Assembly (NCBI GenBank): GCA_048497495.1
Contig: JAFHCF010000047.1
Location: forward strand, 1-37,561
Direction of reading: 5' to 3'
Source of the DNA: JAFHCF01 sp048497495
Lineage (GTDB): Bacteria; Pseudomonadota; Alphaproteobacteria; Rhizobiales; Ancalomicrobiaceae
Length of the DNA stretch: 37,561 nt
Below are positions 7,961-14,897 of this stretch, piece by piece. Made by a program: the position numbers and the translations under genes. The notes under the pieces were generated by a model. The model did no database searches, had not been told where the DNA came from, and saw nothing but the letters and a program-made list of their open reading frames with translations. Within the stretch, counting starts at the first letter, position 1, and every line of letters starts with the position of its first letter.

Positions 7961-8844
7961 TCCGCCGCCTCCTCGGCCAACCGCGCGGCGCGGCGCGCGC
8001 GGTGCTCGGGATGATCGGCGAAGCGCGGCAGCGGCGGCACCCAACGGGCGGCGGCGCGCGCCGTGGTCGTCTCGAAGGCGAAGGGATCGCGGCCGTGGAC
8101 CCGCCACAGGATCCGATCGGAGAGTTCGAGCAGCCCCCAGGCGGCGGCCGGCTCGGGATGGCAGGTGAAGGTCTCGGTCAGCGACTGCAACGTCAGATGC
8201 GGGACGCCGTCGACCATCGTCGCGGTGTTCCAGTGGACGTGGCCGGCGATCCAGACGATCGGGACGCGGGCGCCGCGCAACACGGCGCGGATCCGCTCGG
8301 TGCCGGGATAGGTGGCGGCCTCCGGGTTGTTGGCGAACCAGTAATTGCCTTCCTGCGAATGGCCGGAGACCGGCACGTGGCCGAAGATCGCCAACGGTCG
8401 ATCGGCCTGCGCCACGGTGCGGGCGAGCCACAAGAGATCGAATTCGGTGAGGACGAAGCCGCCGGGTCGGCGGATCAGGCTGTCGGCCCGCCATAAAACC
8501 AGCCGCCAATCGCCGAGATCGACGATCTGATGGGTCATCGACTGACCGAACAGGGTCTCGTTGTCGGCGAGCGAGAGATGATCGCGATCGTGATTGCCGG
8601 GGATGTGGTGGACGGGCGCCGCGAAGCCGCGGAAGCCCTCGGCCACCTCCGCCTCGAGCGCCAGGTCGACGTCGCGGGAGACGTCGGAGATGCGGTCGCC
8701 GAGATCGAGCACCGCGTCGGGCCTCGCCTCGGCGACGAAACGGCGGAACTCGTCGAGGAGCGGCAGCGCCGCCGTTCCCTTCTTGGTGAAGGTATCGGCG
8801 CCGTGGTGGATGTCGGTGACGACGGCGAGACGGACGGCGGCCAT
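7957..8844 (-). CDS. Calcineurin-like metallophosphoesterase, CpdA/GpdQ-like
   Basis: Predicted cytoplasmic binuclear metal phosphodiesterase of 295 residues without a signal peptide. All metal-ligand motifs of the class are visible: D11-x-H13 (TDIHHG), GD50, GNHD (N84-H85), GH156 and GHVH (H202, H204). This set is shared by the CpdA cyclic-nucleotide phosphodiesterases and by GpdQ, which acts on glycerophosphodiesters; sequence alone does not decide between them. The location does suggest an answer: it lies between a binding protein and the transporter ATPase, in an operon that also encodes a GDPD-family phosphodiesterase. An imported phosphodiester is therefore the likely substrate. The stop overlaps the ATPase start (ATGA). 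The C-terminal tail is rich in arginine and alanine and without recognised domains. Confidence 0.9.
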   Translation of the reverse strand: MAAVRLAVVTDIHHGADTFTKKGTAALPLLDEFRRFVAEARPDAVLDLGDRISDVSRDVDLALEAEVAEGFRGFAAPVHHIPGNHDRDHLSLADNETLFGQSMTHQIVDLGDWRLVLWRADSLIRRPGGFVLTEFDLLWLARTVAQADRPLAIFGHVPVSGHSQEGNYWFANNPEAATYPGTERIRAVLRGARVPIVWIAGHVHWNTATMVDGVPHLTLQSLTETFTCHPEPAAAWGLLELSDRILWRVHGRDPFAFETTTARAAARWVPPLPRFADHPEHRARRAARLAEEAAE

Positions 8845-8868
8845 GGGAAGATCTCCGCGGGAAAGGGG

Positions 8869-8892
8869 GAGCCCGGCGATGTCGCCGGGCTC
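8869..8892 (-). other. Strong hairpin just downstream of a binding-protein gene
   Basis: A perfect 11-bp inverted repeat (GAGCCCGGCGA / TCGCCGGGCTC) with a 2-base loop lies in the 71-base gap between the binding-protein stop at 8916 and the phosphoesterase start at 8844. Hairpins in this position are known to protect the upstream binding-protein message in transporter operons (as between malE and malF) or to attenuate downstream genes. There is no T-tract on the transcribed strand. Confidence 0.5.
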
Positions 8893-8915
8893 GAGGGTCG
8901 GGGTGGAGGCCGGCC

Positions 8916-10469
8916 TCACTTGGCCGAGACGGACTCGGCGCGGAAGTCGAGGACGTAGGGGATGTGGCCGGGCTGCGGCTTCCAGCCCAGAGACTTGCGC
9001 ATCCCGTAGGACTCGTAGGGCTGATAGAGCGGCAGCAGCGGCGGGTCGTTCTCGATCGCCGTCATCAGTTCGGCGAACGCCTTCTTGCGTTCCTCGATCG
9101 CGGTCGAGTAGCGGAAGCGCTCCCAGGTCTCGGCATAGGCGGCGTCCGGCTTGAAGCGGCCTTCGGTGAAGGAGGCCGCCTTGGGCGCCCACATGGTGCC
9201 GAAGGAGCCGACCGGATCGGGGAAGTACATCGGGTTCGACCAGTTGCGCGTCATCATGGTCGGGTCGCTGCCGGTCCACTTCTCGTCGACGTTGATCTGC
9301 GTCTTGACGCCGATCTCCGCCCACATCTCCTGGATCGCCTGAGCGGCCAGCAGTCCGTTGGTGTAGTAGGCGGCCTGGGTGTCGAAGCGGATCGGCGTGC
9401 CGTCGTAGCCCGACGACGCCATCAGCTTCTTGGCTTCCGCCGGGTCGTAACGGAAGGTCTTCAGCTCCGGCATGTAGAGCGCGCCGTACTGCGGATAGGT
9501 ATGGGTGGAGGGCACCACCGCCTTGCCGCCCCACAGCGCCTCGTTGAGCATCTTGCGGTCGATGGCGAGCGACAGGGCCTTGCGCAGGTCCTTGCTCATC
9601 TTCGGATGCTGGGTGTTGAAGATGACGACATGGAACAGCGGCGTCACCATGCCCTCGACCTTGAGCTTGGCGTCGCCGGCGATCTGGGCCAATTGGTCCG
9701 GCGGCACGTTGGTGATGAGATCGACCTCGCCGTTCTTCAGCGCGGTGATGCGCCCGGAGAGTTCCGGGATGCGGATGAGGGTGACCTTCTCATAGGGTGC
9801 CTTGTCGCCCCAGAAGCCGTCGAAGCGGGCCCACACCAGCTTCTGGTTGGGGATGTATTCGGCGACCCGGTAGGGCCCGGTGCCGACCGGCTTCAGCCCG
9901 AAGGCCTCGAAGTCGCCGGCTTCCGCCGCGTTCGGATCGCCGGTCAGCCCCATCGTGTACTTCTTCGGCACGATCATCAGCTGCTGGATGTTGAGCAGCG
10001 TCTCGAACAGCGGTTCGGGCTTGACCGTGGTGATGCGGATGGTCTCCTCGTCCACCTTCTCGACCTTGTCGAAGTTGGGGACGAAGTCGCGCTTGCGCAG
10101 CAGATAGGGGGCGAAGTCGGTGTGGATGATGCGGTCGATGGTGAAGACCACGTCGTCGGCGGTCAGCGGATCGCCGTTGTGGAAGGTCACGCCCCGGCGC
10201 AGCTTCAGCTCCATCACGTTGGGCGCGAGGAGCTTCCACGAGGTCGCGAGCCCCGGCTTCCACACGCTCTCCGGACGGGTGTGGTCCTTCTCGATCAGCG
10301 AGTCGAAGACGTTGTAGTACTGCTGCGAGCCGACGTTCGAATGGTCGCGGCCCGGATCGATGTAGGGCGACATGTTCTGCGCGCCGACCGTCAGGGTCTG
10401 GGCGCCGGCCGAGGCGGCCGCCGTGATGGCGGCGGCGAAGACGGCGGCGGGAAGCGAGTGGCGGATCAT
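8916..10469 (-). CDS. Dipeptide-type ABC transporter substrate-binding protein (SBP_bac_5), Sec-exported
   Basis: This periplasmic binding protein of 517 residues is family 5. The start at 10469 gives a short Sec signal peptide (MIRHSLPAAVFAAAITAAAS) with cleavage expected after SAGA; codons upstream in the frame fall within a tandem hairpin repeat and are not coding. Family landmarks include LKLRRGVTFHNGDPLTADDV and FNTQHPKMSKDLRKALSLAIDR. It is paralogous to the binding protein at 1703-3280 yet uses a different export route (Sec rather than Tat). It follows permease set A after a 120-base gap full of hairpins and is followed by another hairpin, so its transcript level is probably set separately. 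Ligand inferred to be a phosphodiester or related organophosphorus compound. Confidence 0.91.
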   Translation of the reverse strand: MIRHSLPAAVFAAAITAAASAGAQTLTVGAQNMSPYIDPGRDHSNVGSQQYYNVFDSLIEKDHTRPESVWKPGLATSWKLLAPNVMELKLRRGVTFHNGDPLTADDVVFTIDRIIHTDFAPYLLRKRDFVPNFDKVEKVDEETIRITTVKPEPLFETLLNIQQLMIVPKKYTMGLTGDPNAAEAGDFEAFGLKPVGTGPYRVAEYIPNQKLVWARFDGFWGDKAPYEKVTLIRIPELSGRITALKNGEVDLITNVPPDQLAQIAGDAKLKVEGMVTPLFHVVIFNTQHPKMSKDLRKALSLAIDRKMLNEALWGGKAVVPSTHTYPQYGALYMPELKTFRYDPAEAKKLMASSGYDGTPIRFDTQAAYYTNGLLAAQAIQEMWAEIGVKTQINVDEKWTGSDPTMMTRNWSNPMYFPDPVGSFGTMWAPKAASFTEGRFKPDAAYAETWERFRYSTAIEERKKAFAELMTAIENDPPLLPLYQPYESYGMRKSLGWKPQPGHIPYVLDFRAESVSAK

Positions 10470-10512
10470 GGATCGGGGTCTCCGTACGAGCGGGCCGGGT
10501 CTGCGGCACCGA

Positions 10513-10589
10513 CATGGGGGAGGCGGCCGGCGGATCCCCGCCGGCATGGGGAGGCGGCCGGCGGATCCCCGCCGACGGCGAGGGCGGGG
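10513..10589 (-). repeat. Tandem duplicated hairpin element between permease and binding-protein genes
   Basis: Two adjacent copies (10513-10544 and 10545-10575) of a 31-32-base unit each contain a 7-bp stem (CCGGCGG / CCGCCGG) with the loop ATCC. A third, competing stem (CCCCGCC 10567-10573 with GGCGGGG 10583-10589) begins immediately after the permease stop. The arms can pair in alternative ways. The unit looks like a GC-rich palindromic intergenic element of REP type, but whether it recurs elsewhere in the genome cannot be seen here. Confidence 0.65.
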
Positions 10590-11486
10590 TCAACGTTCGC
10601 GCAGGCGGACGTCGAAACGGTCGCGCAGCGCGTCGCCGACCAGCATCACCACGAGGGCGACGAGAACGATGACGATCGCCGGAGCCGCCACCACCCAGGG
10701 GGCGGAGGCCATGTAGTCCCGGCCCTGCCCGACCATCGAGCCGAGGGTCGCGGTCGGCGGTTGCACGCCGAGGCCGAGGAAGGAGAGCGAGCTCTCGAGC
10801 AGGATCAGGTTCGAGATGTTGAGGGTGAACATCACGATCACCGGCGAGACGATGTTCGGCGCCATGTGGACGAGGGCGATGCGCAAGCCTCCCGCCCCCG
10901 ACGCCCGCGCCGCCTCGACGTAGGGCAGATTGCGCAAGGCCAGCACCTGCGCCCGGATCAGACGGGCGAAATGCGCCCAATAGGCGAGCCCCAGCACCAC
11001 GATCAGCACGATCATCTCGGTGCCGGCGAGCGCGATCACCAGCAGCGCGACGAGCACGAAGGGCAGCGAGATCTTGAGATCGACCAGGCTCATCAGCAGG
11101 TCGTCGACCAGCCCGCCGACGAGGCCGGCGACCGTGCCGACGACGGCGCCGAGCGCCAGCCCGACCACCGCGCCGAAGAGCGCCAGCGCCAGGGTCAGTC
11201 GCAGTCCGTGGAGCGCGCGCGACAGGACGTCCCGCCCCAACTGATCGGTGCCGAGCCAATAGCCCTCGCGCGCCCCGTCGAAGCCGATCGGCGGGCGCAG
11301 GCGGGCGAGCAGCTTCTGCTGGTCCGGGTCGAAGGGCGCGATCAGGGGCGCGACCAACGCCAGGACGACGAGGACGACGGCGAAGGCCGAGGCGATCACC
11401 AACACCGGGTCGCGTCGCAGCGCGGCGCCGGCGCGGCCGAGAAGCCCCTGGACGGGCGTCGTGATCGGAAGACTGATGTCGCTCAT
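10590..11486 (-). CDS. ABC transporter permease, DppC/OppC-like (set A)
   Basis: This inner-membrane permease has 298 residues. After a short cytoplasmic N-terminus come a first helix (VLVIASAFAVVLVVLALVAP), then WLGTDQLGRDVLSRALHG, five more membrane segments, and the coupling region EAARASGAGGLRIALVHMAPN. The family motif SSLSFLGLGVQPPTATLG is near the C-terminus. The ATG overlaps the preceding permease stop by four bases. It forms the membrane channel of set A with 11483-12421 and relies on the ATPase at 6092-7960. The gene ends directly at the start of a hairpin cluster, which may protect or terminate part of the message before the binding-protein gene. Confidence 0.93.
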   Translation of the reverse strand: MSDISLPITTPVQGLLGRAGAALRRDPVLVIASAFAVVLVVLALVAPLIAPFDPDQQKLLARLRPPIGFDGAREGYWLGTDQLGRDVLSRALHGLRLTLALALFGAVVGLALGAVVGTVAGLVGGLVDDLLMSLVDLKISLPFVLVALLVIALAGTEMIVLIVVLGLAYWAHFARLIRAQVLALRNLPYVEAARASGAGGLRIALVHMAPNIVSPVIVMFTLNISNLILLESSLSFLGLGVQPPTATLGSMVGQGRDYMASAPWVVAAPAIVIVLVALVVMLVGDALRDRFDVRLRER

Positions 11487-12421
11487 GCGCCCTCCCTCGC
11501 CGCCCGGCCCAGGCGGATGCGTGGGTCGATCGCCGCATAGGCGAGATCGACGAGGAGATTGACCACCACCACCGTGGTGGCGATGGCGAGCACGCCGAAC
11601 TGCATCACCGGATAGTCGCGTCGAAGCGTCGCGTGGATGAGCAGATCGCCGATGCCGTGCCAGGCGAAGACGGTCTCCACCACGATGGCGCCGGCGACCA
11701 GCGAGGTGATCTGCAGGCCGAGGACGGTGACCACCGGGATCAGCGCGTTGCGCAGCCCGTGCTTGAAGATCACCACCCGTTCCGGCAGGCCCTTGGCCCG
11801 CGCCGTGCGCATGTAGTCCTGGGAGAGGACGTCGAGCATGGCGTTGCGGGTGTAGCGGACGAAGGCGGCGACGAAGAAGGCCGAGAGCGCGATCGTCGGC
11901 ATGACGTAGTGGGCGAGCGTGCCCGACCCCGAACTGGGCAGCCAGTGCAGGGTCTGGGAGAACAGCAGCAGCATCAGGATGGCGAGCACGAAGTTCGGCA
12001 CCGCATAACCGAGGAAGGCGAGGAGCAACGCCACGCCGCCGATCGCCGTGCGCTGGCGGATCGCGGTGAAGATGCCGACCGGCACCCCGATGCCGATGGT
12101 CACCGCCAGCGTGGCGAGGAGCAGCGACAGGCTCTGCCAGATCCGATCGGCGAAGATCGCCGAGACCGAGCGTCGCTCGACCAGCCCGAGACCGAAATTG
12201 CCCTCGAGCATCGCCCGCCAGAACAATTCGAACTGGACGAGGATCGGGCGATCGAGACCCCAATAGGCGATCATCTCGCGGCGGCCGTCGGCGTCGAGCC
12301 CCTCCGGCATGATGTAGTCGATCGGGTTGCCGCTGAGCCGCACCGCGAAGAACACGGCGCTGACGATGACGATCAGCGTCACCATCATGCGCAGCAGGCG
12401 ACCGGCGAGGAAATCGAACAT
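11483..12421 (-). CDS. ABC transporter permease, DppB/OppB-like (set A), first gene of the operon
   Basis: This inner-membrane permease has 312 residues. It shows the OppB layout: an N-terminal helix (MMVTLIVIVSAVFFAVRL), a periplasmic loop with WGLDRPILVQFELFWRAMLEGNFG, the coupling region YMRTARAKGLPERVVIFKHGLRNA, and the closing motif ETVFAWHGIGDLLIHA. It is the first gene after the regulator and the 29-base operator palindrome, so it opens the nine-gene operon that runs to 1703. The Shine-Dalgarno before the ATG is weak (GGGGGCTCC), unusual beside the strong sites of its neighbours. Its paralogue in set B is 5005-5952. Confidence 0.93.
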   Translation of the reverse strand: MFDFLAGRLLRMMVTLIVIVSAVFFAVRLSGNPIDYIMPEGLDADGRREMIAYWGLDRPILVQFELFWRAMLEGNFGLGLVERRSVSAIFADRIWQSLSLLLATLAVTIGIGVPVGIFTAIRQRTAIGGVALLLAFLGYAVPNFVLAILMLLLFSQTLHWLPSSGSGTLAHYVMPTIALSAFFVAAFVRYTRNAMLDVLSQDYMRTARAKGLPERVVIFKHGLRNALIPVVTVLGLQITSLVAGAIVVETVFAWHGIGDLLIHATLRRDYPVMQFGVLAIATTVVVVNLLVDLAYAAIDPRIRLGRAAREGA

Positions 12422-12446
12422 GGAGCCCCCGACATCGTCCTGGAAC

Positions 12447-12475
12447 CAGCTTGTCTAGAATGACTAGACAAGCTG
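12447..12475. promoter_or_regulatory. Operator palindrome for the PhnF-like GntR regulator
   Basis: A perfect 12-bp inverted repeat (CAGCTTGTCTAG / CTAGACAAGCTG) with a 5-base centre lies between the regulator gene and the first permease gene. Each arm contains a one-mismatch version of the GT-N-TA-N-AC box bound by HutC-subfamily GntR proteins (GTCTAGAA and GACTAGAC), so two dimers or one large dimer could bind. It overlaps the predicted -10 region, which fits repression. Confidence 0.72.
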
Positions 12476-12490
12476 ACGATCGCATGACAA
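12463..12490 (-). promoter_or_regulatory. Predicted promoter of the nine-gene transport operon
   Basis: On the minus strand TTGTCA (12490-12485, five of six to consensus) is followed after 16 bases by TCTAGT (12468-12463, four of six). The -10 falls inside the operator palindrome. The stretch from the -35 (TTGTCAT, 4 bases, TCGTCAG) also resembles a single Pho-box unit with 11-base periodicity, a weak match. Confidence 0.42.
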
Positions 12491-12509
12491 CGGCGGGCTC
12501 GGAGAAAAA

Positions 12510-13280
12510 TCAGGTGTCGATGCGCAGCGTCAGGCTCTCGGGCGGCACTACGGCGACCCCGAAGAGGATCGGTCGCCCCTCGGCGTCGGCATCAACATAG
12601 GACATGATCATGACGGGCCGATCATTGCCGATGTCGAGCGCCAGGGCCTCGGTGTCGCGGGGCATGCGGCAGTCGATCCAGGTCGATTGGCGATAGAAAC
12701 GCGGCACGCCGTGCGCGGCCAGCGCCGAGGTGAAGCTGCGGGTCTCGGCGAAGGTCGTCTCGATGCCGGCGAAGCGGGCCGCCTCGAAGGCGTGATAGCC
12801 GTAGGTGACGACCTGTGGTGTCGCGCTGCGCACCGATTCCACCACGATCAATTCCGCCCCGGCGGAGACGGCGAGCAGGTCGGCGACGCGGCCCTGCGCC
12901 ACCCGTCGATAGGAGGTCACCAGACGACCGGCCGATTCGGCGGCGAGTTTCTCCTCGATCTCGCTCCATTTGGAATCCCGGGTGATCGGATATTCCGGCG
13001 GCCGCTCGGCGACGAAGACACCGGCGCCGCGCCGCGCCACCACCAGCCCCTGTTCGGCGAGACGGGCGAAGGCGGCGCGAACCGTGTGGCGGTTGACCCC
13101 CCAGCGGACCGAAAGGTCGTGCTCGGAGGGCAGCCGGCTGCCCGGGCCGATCAGGCCGACGCGGATCTCGTGCTCGAGTTCCATCCGGATCGAATGCCAG
13201 ACGGGCATCGTGCCCCGGCGCGACGCGGTGTCGCGGGTTCGCGGGCGTGTGGTCCGGCTGATGGGGGTTTCGTCGTTCAA
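12510..13280 (-). CDS. phnF: GntR/HutC-family regulator, PhnF-like (UTRA effector domain)
   Basis: Repressor-type DNA-binding protein. The N-terminal winged helix reads PGSRLPSEHDLSVRWGVNRH then TVRAAFARLAEQGLVVARRG. The GVNRHTVR core and a following YPI-x-S stretch are characteristic of PhnF-type regulators of phosphonate and phosphate-ester genes. The C-terminal half is a UTRA ligand-binding domain ending GVAVVPPESLTLRIDT. The start is uncertain. I prefer TTG 13280 because GAGG stands seven bases upstream (256 residues). An ATG at 13208 would give 232 residues, nearer the usual family length, but has no convincing ribosome site. It lies 88 bases upstream of the transport operon, on the same strand, with its likely operator in between. 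It probably senses an imported phosphorus compound. Confidence 0.85.
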   Translation of the reverse strand: MNDETPISRTTRPRTRDTASRRGTMPVWHSIRMELEHEIRVGLIGPGSRLPSEHDLSVRWGVNRHTVRAAFARLAEQGLVVARRGAGVFVAERPPEYPITRDSKWSEIEEKLAAESAGRLVTSYRRVAQGRVADLLAVSAGAELIVVESVRSATPQVVTYGYHAFEAARFAGIETTFAETRSFTSALAAHGVPRFYRQSTWIDCRMPRDTEALALDIGNDRPVMIMSYVDADAEGRPILFGVAVVPPESLTLRIDT

Positions 13281-13625
13281 ACGCCAATCCTCGCTCGGCG
13301 ACCTCGGGGCGGTTCGGTCCGAGCCACCATAGGCGAACCCATCGCCCCGATCACCGGCCTTCCCCGTGGTGGGCGGGGGCGCCCACCTGGAATTGAATAG
13401 GGTGCCCGTCGTGTCGGGTCCATCCCCGCTCGGGCGGGGGAGCCATCGAACTCGAGGAACAGTCGCCCCCACGAGGGCGACGGCGCGGCCATCACGCCTT
13501 CGGTGCCGGCGTTGCTGAAGCGAGTGGGGATGGAAAATCGGTATCTGGTCGCGGCGTCGGAGACCCGCCCGTGACGCGGGCCCGAGCTCCGCGCGGTGTC
13601 GCCGAACGCGAACCGCGCCGCGAAT
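13281..13625. other. Non-coding gap between pbfA-like and phnF-like genes
   Basis: These 345 bases separate the last gene of the aminoethylphosphonate operon from the regulator. No ORF here has family-like content. The stretch holds the two CRISPR-like units at 13356-13444. Any promoter for the regulator must lie here; a possible -10 (TATGGT on the minus strand near 13328) has no good -35. Confidence 0.6.
13356..13444 (-). CRISPR. Possible type I-E CRISPR remnant: two 28-bp units and one 33-base spacer
   Basis: Two related 28-base units lie at 13417-13444 and 13356-13383. Their starts are exactly 61 bases apart, leaving a 33-base non-repetitive spacer (13384-13416), the type I-E period. Read on the minus strand, the first unit has the stem CCCCGC...GCGGGG followed by ATGGACC. 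By my alignment it matches the Escherichia coli I-E repeat at about 21 of 28 positions. The second unit is degenerate (CCCCG...CGGGG kept, 3' end altered), as terminal repeats often are. No cas gene is in the window and no third unit is at the next 61-base step, so this is at most a relic. An unrelated palindromic intergenic repeat remains possible. Confidence 0.38.
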
Positions 13626-14897
13626 TCACAGGTCGCGGGCGGCGGCGAGGAGGCCGTCGATCGCGGCGTCGAGGTCGGCCTCGTCGATCACCATCGGCGG
13701 CGAGAAGCCGACCGCGTCGCGGCCCTTGGTGGTGGTCGACACACCGTGACTGAAGGCCGTCGTGACGAGCCGTTCGGCGAGGGTCGGGTCGGCGGCGACC
13801 GCCCGAGAGTGGAGCGTCACCGCCAGTTGCAGACCGAGGCCGCGCACGCCGTCGACGACACCCCCGGCCGGCGCCAGAGCGGCGATGCGCCGGGCGACGC
13901 GCCGCCCGAGGCGTTCGGCGCGGCCGGCGAGATCGTCGCGCAGGACGATCCGGACCGTCTCCAGCGCCACCCGGGTCGTCAGCGGGTTCTTCTCGTGGGT
14001 GTAGTGGCCGAGATCGAGGTCGGGGGCGCCGTCGAAGCGCGCGTCGGCGATCACCGCGGCGATCGGCAGCAGACCGCCGCCGAGCGCCTTGCCGAGCACC
14101 ACCATGTCCGGCGCGGCGTCGAAATGCTCGAAGGCGAAGAAGCGGCCGGTCTTGCCGAGGCCGGAGGGGATCTCGTCGAAGATCAGGGCGACGCCGTGAT
14201 CGTCGCACAGCCGCCGGATCTCCGGCCACAGCCCAGGCGGCGGCACGTGGCAGTTCGAGCGCATCGGTTCGGCGATCAGGGCGGCGATCCGATGCCCGTC
14301 GGCCGCCAGGACGCGGCGCGCGTCGTCGATCGTCCGCTCCGCCCCGCCGAGATCGCCGCGCCAATAGGGCGTCAGGTGGAAACGCTCGGGCAGCAAGGCG
14401 CCGAGGCGTGGGTCGGGGTCGGCGCGAGTCAGGCCGAAGGCGCCGAGGCCGTGCCCATGATAGGACCCTTCGAACGACAGCGTCCCCGACCGTCCGCTGG
14501 CGACCCGCGCCAGTTTGACGGCGATCTCGATGGCGTCGGAGCCGCCGGTGGCGAGGAGCACCTTGGCCCGCGGCCGCGGCCACAGCGAGACGAGAAGCTC
14601 GGCGAGTTCGGTCGCCGGCGCGTCGGTGAAGCGGCGCGGCGCGAAGCTCAGCCGGCCCATCTGGTCGGCGAGCGCCGCGAGGAGTTCGGGGTGGCCATGG
14701 CCGAGGTGATGGACCGAATTGCCGTGCAGGTCGATCCAGCGCCGCCCGTCGACGTCCTCGAGATGGACGCCCTCGGCGCTGGCGAGCGCGGCGAGACAGG
14801 GGCTCGATCCGTGCTGGTGGAAGAAGGCGGCCGCGTCGCGTTCGACGAGACGACGGTGGGGGACGGAAGCGCCGGGCAGTATGCGATCACCGGTCAT
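13626..14897 (-). CDS. pbfA: Class III PLP-dependent enzyme, probable (R)-1-hydroxy-2-aminoethylphosphonate ammonia-lyase
   Basis: This fold-type I PLP enzyme has 423 residues. Class III landmarks are TGGSDAIEIAVKLAR (117-131), SYHGHG (145-150), the ring-binding aspartate D241 in IFDEIPSGLGKTGR, and the Schiff-base lysine K270 in GKALGGG. LGHYTHEKNP follows. General annotation would be an acetylornithine/GABA-type aminotransferase. Its place as last gene of an aminoethylphosphonate importer operon, with an ATGA overlap to the permease, points to PbfA. That enzyme removes ammonia from hydroxylated aminoethylphosphonate, giving phosphonoacetaldehyde, which joins the route to phosphonoacetate and PhnA. 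No phosphonoacetaldehyde dehydrogenase (PhnY), hydrolase (PhnX) or aminoethylphosphonate transaminase (PhnW) lies in the window, so the middle step must be encoded elsewhere. A true transaminase remains possible. Confidence 0.72.
   Translation of the reverse strand: MTGDRILPGASVPHRRLVERDAAAFFHQHGSSPCLAALASAEGVHLEDVDGRRWIDLHGNSVHHLGHGHPELLAALADQMGRLSFAPRRFTDAPATELAELLVSLWPRPRAKVLLATGGSDAIEIAVKLARVASGRSGTLSFEGSYHGHGLGAFGLTRADPDPRLGALLPERFHLTPYWRGDLGGAERTIDDARRVLAADGHRIAALIAEPMRSNCHVPPPGLWPEIRRLCDDHGVALIFDEIPSGLGKTGRFFAFEHFDAAPDMVVLGKALGGGLLPIAAVIADARFDGAPDLDLGHYTHEKNPLTTRVALETVRIVLRDDLAGRAERLGRRVARRIAALAPAGGVVDGVRGLGLQLAVTLHSRAVAADPTLAERLVTTAFSHGVSTTTKGRDAVGFSPPMVIDEADLDAAIDGLLAAARDL

Noticed and set aside
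13478..13505. Expected position of a third CRISPR unit one period to the right
   Set aside because: No stem and only scattered matches; the position one period to the left (13295-13322) is equally unconvincing.
13522..13534. Plus-strand copy of GAGTGGGGATGGA, one mismatch from part of the CRISPR-like unit in inverted orientation
   Set aside because: The match does not extend into the other stem arm and the spacing is not a multiple of 61, so I do not count it as a third repeat.
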